Assembly: GCA_958405565.1 (NCBI GenBank)
Contig: CATYEN010000026.1
Coordinates: 1 to 30,951 of the forward strand
From: an uncultured Collinsella sp.
Lineage (GTDB): Bacteria; Actinomycetota; Coriobacteriia; Coriobacteriales; Coriobacteriaceae
Length of the DNA: 30,951 nt
Direction: 5' to 3'
How positions within the stretch are numbered: the first letter of the stretch is position 1; each line of letters begins with the position of its first letter. Both the position numbers and the translations under genes were made by a program. The notes below the pieces were generated by a model. The model was not told the DNA's origin, did no database searches, and worked only from the letters and a program-made list of their open reading frames with translations. Positions 7,147 through 14,933 of this stretch are shown in pieces.

Positions 7147-8546
7147 GGTACGAAGCGACCTGTCCCCCTTGCGTCAACGCCGGGATTGTCGACGCTGCGG
7201 CCGCGGCGCGATATGAGGCGCGAAACCTCGCCCAGCAACACGCCGATCACCACACCCATGAGGATCGGCAACTTTGACATCTCGGCGGGCGAGCTGTTAA
7301 GCGGCACGATTGTCGCAACAATCGAAAGCACGAGTTCTACCACCGGCACCGCAAGCGCTACCGCAAGCACCTTGCCCTCGAAGGGCGCGCGAAACACACG
7401 CGGGCGGTCGTCGTATTTACGCAGGCGCCAAAACGCCGGGAACATCGGGATATAGCTCATGAGCAGAAAGACGACGTTCATCGAGAAGAAGACCCAAAAG
7501 ACGTCGGAACCTTCGCCCAGCGGAATCTGAAGTAGCAGCACCAAGCTGGCAAAACAACCGTTAATGAGTGCCGAGCCATTAGGCATGCCGGTCTTCTTGG
7601 ACACCAGCGCAAAGGGGCGCGGCATGTTACCATGGCGCGCGGCATAGCTCGCCACGTTGTTGACGCCAAAACTCCAGCAGATCATGTTGGCGAACAGCGT
7701 CACCAAAAAGGCCATGCCCACGACCATCGTCAGCGGGTGAGCGCGCCCCACCATGGCGGCAACCGCGTCCACAATGCCCGAATCGAGTGAAAGCTGCTCG
7801 GTGGGAACCGCGGCTCCAATACCGATGCCACAGATAATGTAGATCGCCGCGATGGCAACGCCACCGGCGGTAACCGCCTTGGGGATATCGCGCGACGGGT
7901 TTTTCATCGTGCTGGCAAAGGTCGCGACCACCTCAAAGCCCATAAAGTTGAATAGGATGATCGATAGGTATGTCAATGAATTGGTGTCGCCCAGATCTGG
8001 AATGAAAGTCTTGAGCGACATATCGTTGGCAAAGCCGTTGTTGCAGGCAAACCAGATGCCGACGATTCCCACCACGGCGGTAATGAGCACCTTGATGACG
8101 GCGCCGCCATCCATGACCCAATCGGCCTCGGCCACCGGCTGCATTGCCATGACCGTGACGCCCCACACAAAGACAAGCTCGATGGCAATTCGGACCCCAA
8201 GCGAAAATTCGATGCCCCATACCGCATTGATGACACTGGGGAACATGCAGGCGATACTTGCCACCCACAGTGGAAAGTTGACCCAATAGCACCAGGAGCA
8301 GCGGGCGCCCCAACGGTCGCCCAAGCCCAGGCGAACCCAATCGTACAGGCCGCCCTCGGAATCGAACGCCGTACCGAGCTCGGCCACCACCAGGCCATAG
8401 GGAAGCAAAAACGTAATGATGAGGAAGATCCACCAGAAGAACTGCACGTTACCCATGGCAGATGCCGGAGCGGCCGCCTCGATGGTAAAGACAACGCAGA
8501 TAACCGAGAGGATGACCTCGAACAGGGAGAACTTTTTACCTGCCAC
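7137..8546 (-). CDS. APC-superfamily amino acid/polyamine permease (likely agmatine-putrescine antiporter), copy 1
   Basis: The 469-residue integral membrane protein has about 12 hydrophobic segments and an APC-type first helix region (IEAAAPASAMGN). It is a close paralogue of the permease at 10665, with shared blocks such as FFWWIFLI, TFLLPYG, VVAELGT and NFMGFEV. Its place beside agmatine deiminase and putrescine carbamoyltransferase genes points to agmatine uptake coupled to putrescine export. That role is known for AguD-type antiporters and inferred here. The start is GTG at 8546, 7 nt downstream of AGGGGGAG. A 60-codon ORF overlaps this start and could couple translation. The C-terminal ~25 residues are a polar tail lacking in the paralogue. 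Confidence 0.85.
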   Translation of the reverse strand: MAGKKFSLFEVILSVICVVFTIEAAAPASAMGNVQFFWWIFLIITFLLPYGLVVAELGTAFDSEGGLYDWVRLGLGDRWGARCSWCYWVNFPLWVASIACMFPSVINAVWGIEFSLGVRIAIELVFVWGVTVMAMQPVAEADWVMDGGAVIKVLITAVVGIVGIWFACNNGFANDMSLKTFIPDLGDTNSLTYLSIILFNFMGFEVVATFASTMKNPSRDIPKAVTAGGVAIAAIYIICGIGIGAAVPTEQLSLDSGIVDAVAAMVGRAHPLTMVVGMAFLVTLFANMICWSFGVNNVASYAARHGNMPRPFALVSKKTGMPNGSALINGCFASLVLLLQIPLGEGSDVFWVFFSMNVVFLLMSYIPMFPAFWRLRKYDDRPRVFRAPFEGKVLAVALAVPVVELVLSIVATIVPLNSSPAEMSKLPILMGVVIGVLLGEVSRLISRRGRSVDNPGVDARGTGRFVPKQ

Positions 8547-8718
8547 GACACGCTCCCCCTACAGCAAAAAGGATGGCATCTGTACCGAAGGCGCAGCCCA
8601 AGGTAGGGTTGCAGGCCGCGTCACCGGTGCAGGTGCCATCCCAAAGAGAAGAGAGGATGCAATTGTTGGACCAACGCTCGCGGAACAGGCGCGTGTAGAT
8701 AACGATACGCTGGTACAT
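8536..8718 (-). CDS. Small upstream ORF (60 aa) overlapping the permease start
   Basis: No family is recognised. The ATG at 8718 has GGAG 5 nt upstream, and the TAA at 8536-8538 lies inside the permease gene, so the two frames overlap by 11 bp. The peptide starts basic (MYQRIVIYTRLFRER) and then becomes cysteine-rich, with four Cys in the last 40 residues. It may be a translated leader that opens the permease ribosome site, or a small protein in its own right. Translation is not proven. Confidence 0.4.
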   Translation of the reverse strand: MYQRIVIYTRLFRERWSNNCILSSLWDGTCTGDAACNPTLGCAFGTDAILFAVGGACRGR

Positions 8719-8735
8719 AGATACTCCGATCAAAA

Positions 8736-8753
8736 CGGTCGCGTTTGCGACCG
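8736..8753 (-). terminator. Terminator-like hairpin in the permease leader (possible attenuator)
   Basis: CGGTCGC (8736-8742) and GCGACCG (8747-8753) form a 7-bp stem with a 4-nt loop. On the minus strand it is followed by TTTTGATC and then the ribosome site of the 60-codon ORF. A terminator in this position could control read-through into the permease. Confidence 0.4.
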
Positions 8754-8773
8754 GAAACTTTCGGCAATTGAAG

Positions 8774-8890
8774 ACGCGTCTGACCTGGGATATTCAAGCG
8801 AACAATTGGCCTAACCCGCAATAAATCCCAGATCAGACGCGTACTCAATCAAAGAGGCGGGCACTCCGAAGTGGAGGCAACGGAGTGCCC
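8774..8890 (-). promoter_or_regulatory. Two strong leader hairpins upstream of permease copy 1
   Basis: The first stem, 8774-8791 with 8825-8842, has 18 pairs with one mismatch in DNA. In minus-strand RNA that mismatch becomes a G-U pair, suggesting the RNA is made leftward. The second stem is GGGCACTCCG (8859-8868) with CGGAGTGCCC (8881-8890), a perfect 10 bp. Confidence 0.5.
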
Positions 8891-8992
8891 AAAGAAAAAC
8901 CCAGCCGACCAAGACATCAAGTGACCAGACCATCAATGCCCCGAGATGGTCACGGTGCGATTCACCGACTGTCCGATTGATCGGCTGGGTTT
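8891..8992 (-). terminator. Terminator after the second agmatine deiminase gene
   Basis: AAACCCAGCCGA (8897-8908) pairs perfectly with TCGGCTGGGTTT (8981-8992). On the minus strand the stem runs into TTTTTCTTT. An internal GTGACC/GGTCAC stem lies in the loop. It should separate most of the permease expression from the upstream genes. Confidence 0.6.
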
Positions 8993-8993
8993 C

Positions 8994-9078
8994 TGAGGTG
9001 CGGCAGATTCCCGTGAAAGAAGAGCGCCGCGTACTTTGGTACGCAAGCGACGAATGAACGGGAAGGTGCCGTGCCTCA
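8994..9078 (-). repeat. Three-tier hairpin directly after aguA copy 2
   Basis: The nested arms are TGAGG/CCTCA, CGGCA/TGCCG, TTCCCGT/ACGGGAA and an apical GCGTAC-tttg-GTACGC (on the plus strand). It starts 14 bp after the stop codon and could protect the 3' end of the message. Confidence 0.5.
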
Positions 9079-9091
9079 GGAAGCCAGACAA

Positions 9092-10297
9092 TTACGCGGA
9101 CGGCTCCTGCTGCGTAATGCAGTGGATGTTGCCGCCGCCGAAGACGACCTGCTCGGACTGAACGCCGACGCACTTGTAGACGCCCTCGCCCCAGACCTCG
9201 TCGTAGATCTTCTGGAGCGTGTCAACGGCCAGCTGGTCGTTCTCGTCGCCGTACTGCGGGACGATAACGCCGTGGTTGGTGACCAGGTAGTTCATGTAGG
9301 AGGCGATCAGCGGCTCGTCGGGGACGCGCGGCTCGGCGTTCTCGTCGGCGTCGATGGTGTCGCAGGAGGCCTGGTCCATGAACAGCGGGTTCACGGGCAT
9401 GCAGAGCTTGTAGACCTTCATCTTGCGGCCCTTGGCGTCAACGGCGTTGGAGAGGGTCTCGTAGGCGGCGTGACACTGCTCGTAGAACGGATACTCGGGA
9501 TCGTCGGTCCAGATGCAGGCCATGACGCCCGGAGCGATGAACGTGGCGACGTCGTCGATGTGGCCGTTGGTCTCCTCGGGGTCGATGCCCTCCTTGACCC
9601 AGATGACCTTCTCGACACCCAGGTAATCCTTGAGGTGCTCGTCCATGTAGGCGCGAAGCTCCTCGCTCCAGGGCTCAAACTTCTTCTTGAACTTGGGCCA
9701 GATGGACTCGGGATCCTCTTCCTCCTCGAGCACTGCAGAGCAGGTGCGGCCCGGGGAAAGCAGGCACTGGTCGGTCACGACAAGGGTGCCCTCGCCGTCG
9801 ACGGTGATGGAGCCACCCTCGAGGATCATGTCATCGGGACGGTAGCGGCGGCAGCCGGAGAGCTCGGCCATCTTGAGGGCGATCTGCTCGTCCTTGTCCC
9901 ACGGGAAATAGAGGCCGTCGACGAGACCGCCGTAGGCGTTGAAGTGCCAGTGGTTGGCGCGCTTCTCGCCCTTGCCGTTGATGACGTAGGTGGCGGCGGT
10001 GTCGCGGAACCAAGCGTCGTCGGTGGTCATCTCGATAACGGTGACGTTCTCATCGTTCTCAAAGACGGCCTTGCAGTTGGCATAGTCGACCTGGTTGGCG
10101 CACATATAGACCGGGGTGAACTCGGAGATGGCGCGGGCGATGGCGGCATACTGCTTCTGAGCCGGCTTGGCGCCGTGGGCCCAGGTGTCGGTGCGGTGGG
10201 GCCAACCCATCCACACGCGATCCTGCGGGGCGAACTCAGCGGGCATAAAGAAGCCGTCGGCCTTGGGGGTGGACTCGGACTCGGTGATCGTACGCAT
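9092..10297 (-). CDS. Agmatine deiminase (second copy, diverged)
   Basis: The 401-residue paralogue of the copy at 4406 shares FHFNAYGG..DGLYFPWDKD-type blocks. The catalytic set is kept: Arg98-Asp99, Glu160, His246, Asp248 and the nucleophile Cys393 in GGGNIHCITQQEP. It differs in two ways. The conserved Gly-Pro after the RD motif is Ala-Ala (DAWFRDTAATYV), and about 24 extra residues rich in Glu and Lys are inserted after residue 180. The ATG at 10297 follows a clear GGAGG; the longer frame to 10462 runs through a structured leader and lacks a ribosome site. It probably turns agmatine into carbamoylputrescine for the neighbouring carbamoyltransferase. A shifted substrate preference is possible. 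Confidence 0.9.
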   Translation of the reverse strand: MRTITESESTPKADGFFMPAEFAPQDRVWMGWPHRTDTWAHGAKPAQKQYAAIARAISEFTPVYMCANQVDYANCKAVFENDENVTVIEMTTDDAWFRDTAATYVINGKGEKRANHWHFNAYGGLVDGLYFPWDKDEQIALKMAELSGCRRYRPDDMILEGGSITVDGEGTLVVTDQCLLSPGRTCSAVLEEEEDPESIWPKFKKKFEPWSEELRAYMDEHLKDYLGVEKVIWVKEGIDPEETNGHIDDVATFIAPGVMACIWTDDPEYPFYEQCHAAYETLSNAVDAKGRKMKVYKLCMPVNPLFMDQASCDTIDADENAEPRVPDEPLIASYMNYLVTNHGVIVPQYGDENDQLAVDTLQKIYDEVWGEGVYKCVGVQSEQVVFGGGNIHCITQQEPSA

Positions 10298-10664
10298 AAG
10301 ATTTCCTCCAAATCGAACGATCGCTTGCTGCGGGCGGGTTACCCGCAGCCTAAAACCAAGAGATGGTAGGCGCCCGTTCCCCGGCAAAGGTCGGGGCGCC
10401 CGGCGCCGGTTTTCACGGAATCGCACCGGCAAGCGACGACGTAACCAAGTGCGCGGAGACAAAACGCACGAAGGATACGGAAGAGAGATTGGGGTGGGCG
10501 GTGGTTACCGGAGCTATCGCTCACACCCACCCCGGGGAATGGTTAGCAAACCTGTCGCTTGGGCACGCCTCCGAAGAGGCTAGAGTGCCCGGAGTCGGGA
10601 GCGACAAGCCCGACGAAGCGCGCGTTGGTGCACGAGGAGGGTTGGAGCCCCAGAACCGGGTGCT
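10298..10664 (-). promoter_or_regulatory. Structured region between aguA copy 2 and permease copy 2
   Basis: No gene is supported in these 367 bp. Hairpins include GCTGCGGG/CCCGCAGC (10327-10334, 10342-10349) just ahead of the aguA ribosome site, a GC-rich stem around 10371-10409, GGGGTGGG/CCCACCCC (10491-10498, 10526-10533), and TGTCGCT/AGCGACA (10553-10559, 10600-10606) enclosing GGGCAC/GTGCCC (10561-10566, 10585-10590). They may set separate transcript levels for the two genes. Confidence 0.5.
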
Positions 10665-12104
10665 CTAGTTCTCCTCGGCCTCGGCGGCCTCCTCAGCGAG
10701 ACGCTGGGCTGCGAGCTCAGGGGTCAGACCCTTGTACTCTTCCTTGCGGCCCTTGGCGCTGACGACGCGGACGACCTCGCCGATGAGCACGAGCACGATG
10801 AAGATAACGATCATCGGGAGCTTGTCGCCAATCTCGGCGGCGGAGAACGGCACCAGCGTTGCGACGATGGCCAGGACCAGCTCGATGCAGGGGATGGCCA
10901 GCATGACCTTCATCATGGTGCCCTTAAACGGGAACGTGAAGATGCGCTCACGGTTCGGGTCGTTCTTACGAAGGTTGAGGAACGCCGGGAACATCGGGAT
11001 GTAGGTCAGCAGCAGGAAGACGACGGAGGTGCCGAAGAGCATCCAGAAGACACCGTTGGAGATGGCGTCGATGGGAACCAGCTGCAGGCACAGCACCAGG
11101 GAGGCAACGATGGCGTTGACCAGGTTGGCGCCGTTGGGCATATCGTCATCCGAGATCATCGAGGCGAAGACCTTGGGCATGTTGCCGTGCTCGGCAGCGT
11201 AGCGGGCGACGGAGTTGACGCCGAAGGACCAGGCGGCCATGTTGGCGAACAGGGTGATCAGGAAGGCGATGCAGATGACCTTGAAGATCATGGAGTCGCC
11301 CACCATGGTCTGGACTGCGACGATCATGCCGTAGTCGGGATCGATGGAGTCGGCCGGCACCGCAGCGCCGATGCCAAAGCCAGCGAACAGGTAGATCACG
11401 GCGATGGACAGGCCGCCAACGATGATAGCCTTGGGGATATCGCGAGCGGGATCGGCCATGTCATCGGTCATGGTGCAGATGACCTCGAAGCCCATGAAGT
11501 TAAAGATGATGATCGACAGGTAGCCGAGGGCGTTGGTGTTGGTGAGCTCGGGCAGGAACGTGGTAGCGGACATGTCGTTCGCAAAACCGTTCTCCATGGC
11601 ATACCAAATGCCCAGAGCGCCGACGATAACGGCAACGGCGACCTTGATGATGGCGCCACCGTTAAGGACCCACTCGGAGTCGGCCGCCTTGGAGCGGCCC
11701 ATGAGGTAGACGATCCACACAAAGGCAAGATCGATACCCATCTTGGCGATCAGATTGAACTCGACGCCAAAGACCATGCCCAGAATATCGGGGAACATGG
11801 TAGCCAGAGAGGCGATCCACAGCGGGTAGTTAACCCAGTAGTAGTACGAAATGCGGGCGCCCCACTTGTCGCCCAGGCCATCACGCACCCAGTCGTAAAT
11901 GCCGCCCTCGCCGTCATAGGTGGTGCCGAGCTCGGCGACGACCATGCCGTAAGGGAGCAGGAAGGTCAGGATCAGGAAGATCCACCAGAAGAACTGCTGG
12001 TTGCCAATGGCGGCAGCAGGTGCGGCGGCCTCGCAAACGAAGACGACGCAGATGATGGTCGAAATGACCGTCAAGAAGGAAAGCTTTTTCTTTCCGTCGC
12101 TCAT
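10665..12104 (-). CDS. APC-superfamily permease (likely agmatine-putrescine antiporter), copy 2
   Basis: The 479-residue protein with about 12 membrane segments begins with a short basic N-terminus (MSDGKKKLSF) and the APC-type IEAAAPA-like segment CEAAAPAAAIGN. It ends in an acidic, Ala/Glu-rich tail (AQRLAEEAAEAEEN). It lies between the putrescine carbamoyltransferase and agmatine deiminase genes in the same orientation, the order expected for an agmatine utilisation operon, so agmatine-putrescine exchange is the likely role. The ATG at 12104 follows AAGGAG with 7-nt spacing. Exact substrate is inferred from context. Confidence 0.88.
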   Translation of the reverse strand: MSDGKKKLSFLTVISTIICVVFVCEAAAPAAAIGNQQFFWWIFLILTFLLPYGMVVAELGTTYDGEGGIYDWVRDGLGDKWGARISYYYWVNYPLWIASLATMFPDILGMVFGVEFNLIAKMGIDLAFVWIVYLMGRSKAADSEWVLNGGAIIKVAVAVIVGALGIWYAMENGFANDMSATTFLPELTNTNALGYLSIIIFNFMGFEVICTMTDDMADPARDIPKAIIVGGLSIAVIYLFAGFGIGAAVPADSIDPDYGMIVAVQTMVGDSMIFKVICIAFLITLFANMAAWSFGVNSVARYAAEHGNMPKVFASMISDDDMPNGANLVNAIVASLVLCLQLVPIDAISNGVFWMLFGTSVVFLLLTYIPMFPAFLNLRKNDPNRERIFTFPFKGTMMKVMLAIPCIELVLAIVATLVPFSAAEIGDKLPMIVIFIVLVLIGEVVRVVSAKGRKEEYKGLTPELAAQRLAEEAAEAEEN

Positions 12105-12135
12105 GATGAGCTCCTTCGCTCAGTCTTGGACAGAT

Positions 12136-12211
12136 CCGAGGCCCTAAGGTATTAAGGCAATTGCTTGGGCCTCGGTGAGCGGGCGACAGGAGACGAGCAT
12201 CCGCCGCCCGC
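12136..12211 (-). promoter_or_regulatory. Tandem intercistronic hairpins between ptcA and permease copy 2
   Basis: CCGAGGCCC (12136-12144) pairs with GGGCCTCGG (12167-12175), and GCGGGCG (12179-12185) with CGCCCGC (12205-12211). There is no T-run, so processing or message stability is more likely than full termination. Confidence 0.45.
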
Positions 12212-12237
12212 AAACGTGCTTTTAAAAGCCTTGAGGC

Positions 12238-13311
12238 TTAGAGCTGCTCGAGAGCCTCGAGAGCGGCGTGGAGCTCAGCCTTGGCGGAGTACTCGACGCC
12301 CTCGTCGTTGAGCGGAGTGCGCTTGCCCAGAGCGGCAAGGAGAGCGCGGATGGAGTGCTTGCGGTTCTCGGCCTCGACCCAGCACAGGGAGCGCTCGGGA
12401 TCGTCCATGACCTCGTCGACAACCTCCTCGTTGCGGGTGGCCGGCAGGCAGTGCATGAACTTGGAGTTGGGGCCGGCGAAGTTCATCATGTCCATGGTGA
12501 CCTGATACTTGGGATAGAACACGTCCATGTAGTTCTCGCCCGAGACCTCCTCGTCGTACAGGCCATACCACACGTCGGTGTAGATGAAGTCGGCGCCCTT
12601 GATGCACTCGATGTCGTCGGAGATGACGATGGAGCCGCCGGAGACCTTGCAGTTCTCCTCGGCGATGGCCATCATCTGCTTGCCGAACTCGGCGCGCTCC
12701 TCAACGGTGCCAACGTGCAGGCCGCCGTCGGGGATCTGGTGGCCCTTAGGTCCAAACTGGACAAACTTCATGCCGACCTTGGAGGCGATGAACATGAGGG
12801 AGACGCAGACCTGGGTGGCGTCGCCGATGAAGGCCAGGGTGCAGTCCTCGATCTTCTTGCCCTCGGGGAGGTTCTCGAGCATGGTCATGAGGTCGCCCAT
12901 CTCCTGCGTGGGATGGTTGAACTCGGACATGCCGTTGATGACGGGCACAGCGGAGCCCTCGGCGAGGCCGACGACGTCCTTGTGACGGTCAACGCGAGCC
13001 ATCATGATGTCGAGCAGCGAGCCCATGACGCGAGCGGTATCGCCCAGGGACTCGTGGCCGCCGAGCTGAATGGTGCCAGGGCCATAGAACTGAGCGTGGC
13101 CGCCGAGATCGGTCATAGCGGTCTCGAAGGAAAGACGGGTGCGGGTGGAGACCTGCTGGAAGATCATGCCAAGGCTCTGGTTACGGAGCAGGTGCGGATA
13201 ATAACCGTCAACCTTGATGGCCTTCTTCATTGCCAGGCCAAGATCCTCGATAGCCAGGATCTGCTCTTTGGTGAAGTCGTTGGTGTCGATGAAATCCTTA
13301 GGCAGTGCCAT
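12238..13311 (-). CDS. Putrescine carbamoyltransferase
   Basis: This enzyme phosphorolyses carbamoylputrescine to putrescine and carbamoyl phosphate. The 357-residue protein has the carbamoyl-phosphate site STRTR (55-59), HPTQ (133-136) and HCLP (287-290). Many blocks match the enterococcal putrescine-specific enzyme rather than ornithine carbamoyltransferase: SLGMIFQQ, FIGDATQVC, GADFIYTDVWYGLY and FMHCLPATRNEE. The C-terminal helix also fits that type. The ATG at 13311 follows GGAAAGGAA; the in-frame extension to 13392 lacks a good ribosome site. It is the first gene of the minus-strand agmatine cluster. No carbamate kinase gene is nearby. Confidence 0.92.
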   Translation of the reverse strand: MALPKDFIDTNDFTKEQILAIEDLGLAMKKAIKVDGYYPHLLRNQSLGMIFQQVSTRTRLSFETAMTDLGGHAQFYGPGTIQLGGHESLGDTARVMGSLLDIMMARVDRHKDVVGLAEGSAVPVINGMSEFNHPTQEMGDLMTMLENLPEGKKIEDCTLAFIGDATQVCVSLMFIASKVGMKFVQFGPKGHQIPDGGLHVGTVEERAEFGKQMMAIAEENCKVSGGSIVISDDIECIKGADFIYTDVWYGLYDEEVSGENYMDVFYPKYQVTMDMMNFAGPNSKFMHCLPATRNEEVVDEVMDDPERSLCWVEAENRKHSIRALLAALGKRTPLNDEGVEYSAKAELHAALEALEQL

Positions 13312-13394
13312 GTCGATTTCCTTTCCGCCGGTCTTGCCGACTATTACTATGAGGCGCTCGAACATCACACCTCGTGTTGACAAGACCATCATTC

Positions 13395-13542
13395 ACCCGT
13401 ATGCAATTTTTACCTAGTTTATTCGGGATTAAAGACCGTTCACGGAGTTACACCCCCTCTAAACCAATATAAACCCGCAGGTAGCCGGCTTGCAGGGGGT
13501 TTACTATCTAGAACCGTGAACGGTATACGGGTATCCTATAAC
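13395..13542. promoter_or_regulatory. Symmetric divergent operator/promoter region, ptcA versus membrane LuxR
   Basis: ACCGTTCACGG (13435-13445) and its inverse CCGTGAACGGT (13514-13524) are mirror-placed; each is itself a CCGT-nn-ACGG dyad. ACCCGTAT (13395-13402) and ATACGGGT (13525-13532) add an outer pair. Rightward, TATAAC at 13537-13542 lies 17 bp after CCGTGA. Leftward, TAAACT (13421-13416) lies 18 bp after CCGTGA. Both dyads thus occupy the -35 position of the two promoters, as expected for an activator. An ACCCCCT/AGGGGGT pair lies between them. Confidence 0.55.
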
Positions 13543-13640
13543 TCGGTGCCTAATCCGCGGTGAAACGACCGGCTGGGACATGTATACCCCGGGGATTATA
13601 TGGACCCAATCACAGATCAAATGAGACGGGACGGTGACAG

Positions 13641-14606
13641 ATGAACACGCTCATGTTCTTCTATACCTTGGCAATACTGGTTATCTGTATTGTGACGGCG
13701 GTGCTCTCGCTTGCCGCCTATGCCTCGTCCCGTCGACGCTTCTTTATCTATGGCAGCGGCGTATTTATCTGCTATGCCATCGAGATGACCGAGATTTTCT
13801 TTTTTGAATACACACTGCAAAACCAGAGTTTTCCGGCCAGCGACTATTACTCAATTACCATGCCTGTGTTGCGGACCCTTGTGGCGACCGCTTCACAGGC
13901 TTTTATTTGGCTGATTGCCATGGACCTGCTCGACAAGCATTCTAAGAAGCTGTTCGTCATTCCCGTCGCAACGTTCTTGGTAAGCGAGCTGTTGATTATC
14001 GTTGCCGTCCCCTATGGCCCCATGCACCAGTGGCTTTACTACACCATGCGTCAGGTGTTCCTCATCTTTGTGGGACTGTATATCTTTTGGACAGCTCGCA
14101 AGAGTACGAAGGTTGAGCTGAAGGCGCGTGTTAACAACCAAAAGAAACACCTGATTATCGGCGCCATTCTGGTTGGCTGCATCGTTGCCGAGGATTTCTA
14201 CAACATCTTGGTGGTTCCCATGAGCCTGGCGCCCTCTTGGCTGCAGTTGTACCTGTCCGAGCGCAACTTTAGCGAGAACGTCTTCGCTTGCTACTTTGCC
14301 ATCCTGCTGATTATCTACGCCTATCACGTGCTTTCGATTCGCATGCAAGAGGCGCCCGAGGAAAAGAACGTCAGCGATCTTGATCGACACATCGAAGAGC
14401 AGATGCCCTTCTATCGCAACGCCTACAAGCTTTCCAACCGCGAGACCGAGGTCATGCGTCTGGTTGTGCTGGGCAAGTCGAACCAAGAGATCGCTGACGA
14501 GCTATTCCTTGCCGTGGGCACCGTCAAAACCCACATCCATAACATCCTGGTCAAAACCGAGCAGCAAAACCGCACCACGCTGATCCTCCACTTTTGGAAG
14601 CGCTAG
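13641..14606 (+). CDS. Membrane-embedded LuxR-family regulator (AguR-like)
   Basis: The 321-residue protein has about seven hydrophobic helices in residues 1-235, followed by a LuxR helix-turn-helix (LSNRETEVMRLVVLGKSNQE, then LAVGTVKTHIHNIL) at about 258-312. One-component regulators with this unusual membrane-sensor layout control agmatine deiminase operons in lactic acid bacteria (AguR). Here the gene is divergent from ptcA, so direct sensing of agmatine at the membrane and activation of the cluster is a reasonable inference. The ribosome site (GGGACGGTGACAG) is weaker than usual. The soluble LuxR at 5709 is a different type. Confidence 0.85.
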   Translation: MNTLMFFYTLAILVICIVTAVLSLAAYASSRRRFFIYGSGVFICYAIEMTEIFFFEYTLQNQSFPASDYYSITMPVLRTLVATASQAFIWLIAMDLLDKHSKKLFVIPVATFLVSELLIIVAVPYGPMHQWLYYTMRQVFLIFVGLYIFWTARKSTKVELKARVNNQKKHLIIGAILVGCIVAEDFYNILVVPMSLAPSWLQLYLSERNFSENVFACYFAILLIIYAYHVLSIRMQEAPEEKNVSDLDRHIEEQMPFYRNAYKLSNRETEVMRLVVLGKSNQEIADELFLAVGTVKTHIHNILVKTEQQNRTTLILHFWKR

Positions 14607-14619
14607 CCTGCCAAAAAGG

Positions 14620-14835
14620 GACAGGTTTATTTTGGTAGGTTTTATCTGGGCAAACGCCAACCGCCGCGAGAGAGCTGTTTTCCCTCGTGGCGATCTTCTA
14701 GCAGAAAAACTAAGTGAGTAGGCTTTTTACAGGAGGCCAAGCACGCCCTAAAACGCCACAGCCCTGACCTGCGGTTTTATCAATCATTTGTCGTGATGTG
14801 CTCGGCAAGTTCAAAAAAGTCTACTCACTTGCATC
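14620..14835 (+). mobile_element. 216-bp dispersed repeat, copy 2 (MITE-like)
   Basis: This matches 6588-6803 over its whole length without gaps. The internal inverted repeat is at 14712-14728 and 14813-14830. It fills most of the space between the membrane LuxR gene and the convergent ABC transporter genes. Confidence 0.6.
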
Positions 14836-14860
14836 CGAGACGCACCAGATAGGCAAAATA

Positions 14861-14895
14861 CCGCCGCGAAAGGGCCCCTGGTCCCTTCGCGACGG
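14861..14895 (-). terminator. Terminator of the ABC transporter operon
   Basis: CCGCCGCGAAAGGG (14861-14874) pairs with CCCTTCGCGACGG (14883-14895) with one bulge. On the minus strand the stem is followed by TATTTTG. Confidence 0.65.
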
Positions 14896-14933
14896 TCATA
14901 CGCCTCTCATTTTGCGACGGTTTTACCGGCTTG

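Noticed and set aside
10340..10460. Cobalamin-riboswitch-like string (GGTGCGATTCC) in the leader of the second agmatine deiminase
   Set aside because: Only a short core resemblance was seen. The flanking conserved segments are missing and the product is unrelated to cobalamin.
12238..13311. Ornithine carbamoyltransferase of an arginine deiminase pathway
   Set aside because: Blocks SLGMIFQQ, YTDVWYGLY and HCLPATR match the putrescine-specific type, and the neighbours are agmatine deiminases, not arginine deiminase.
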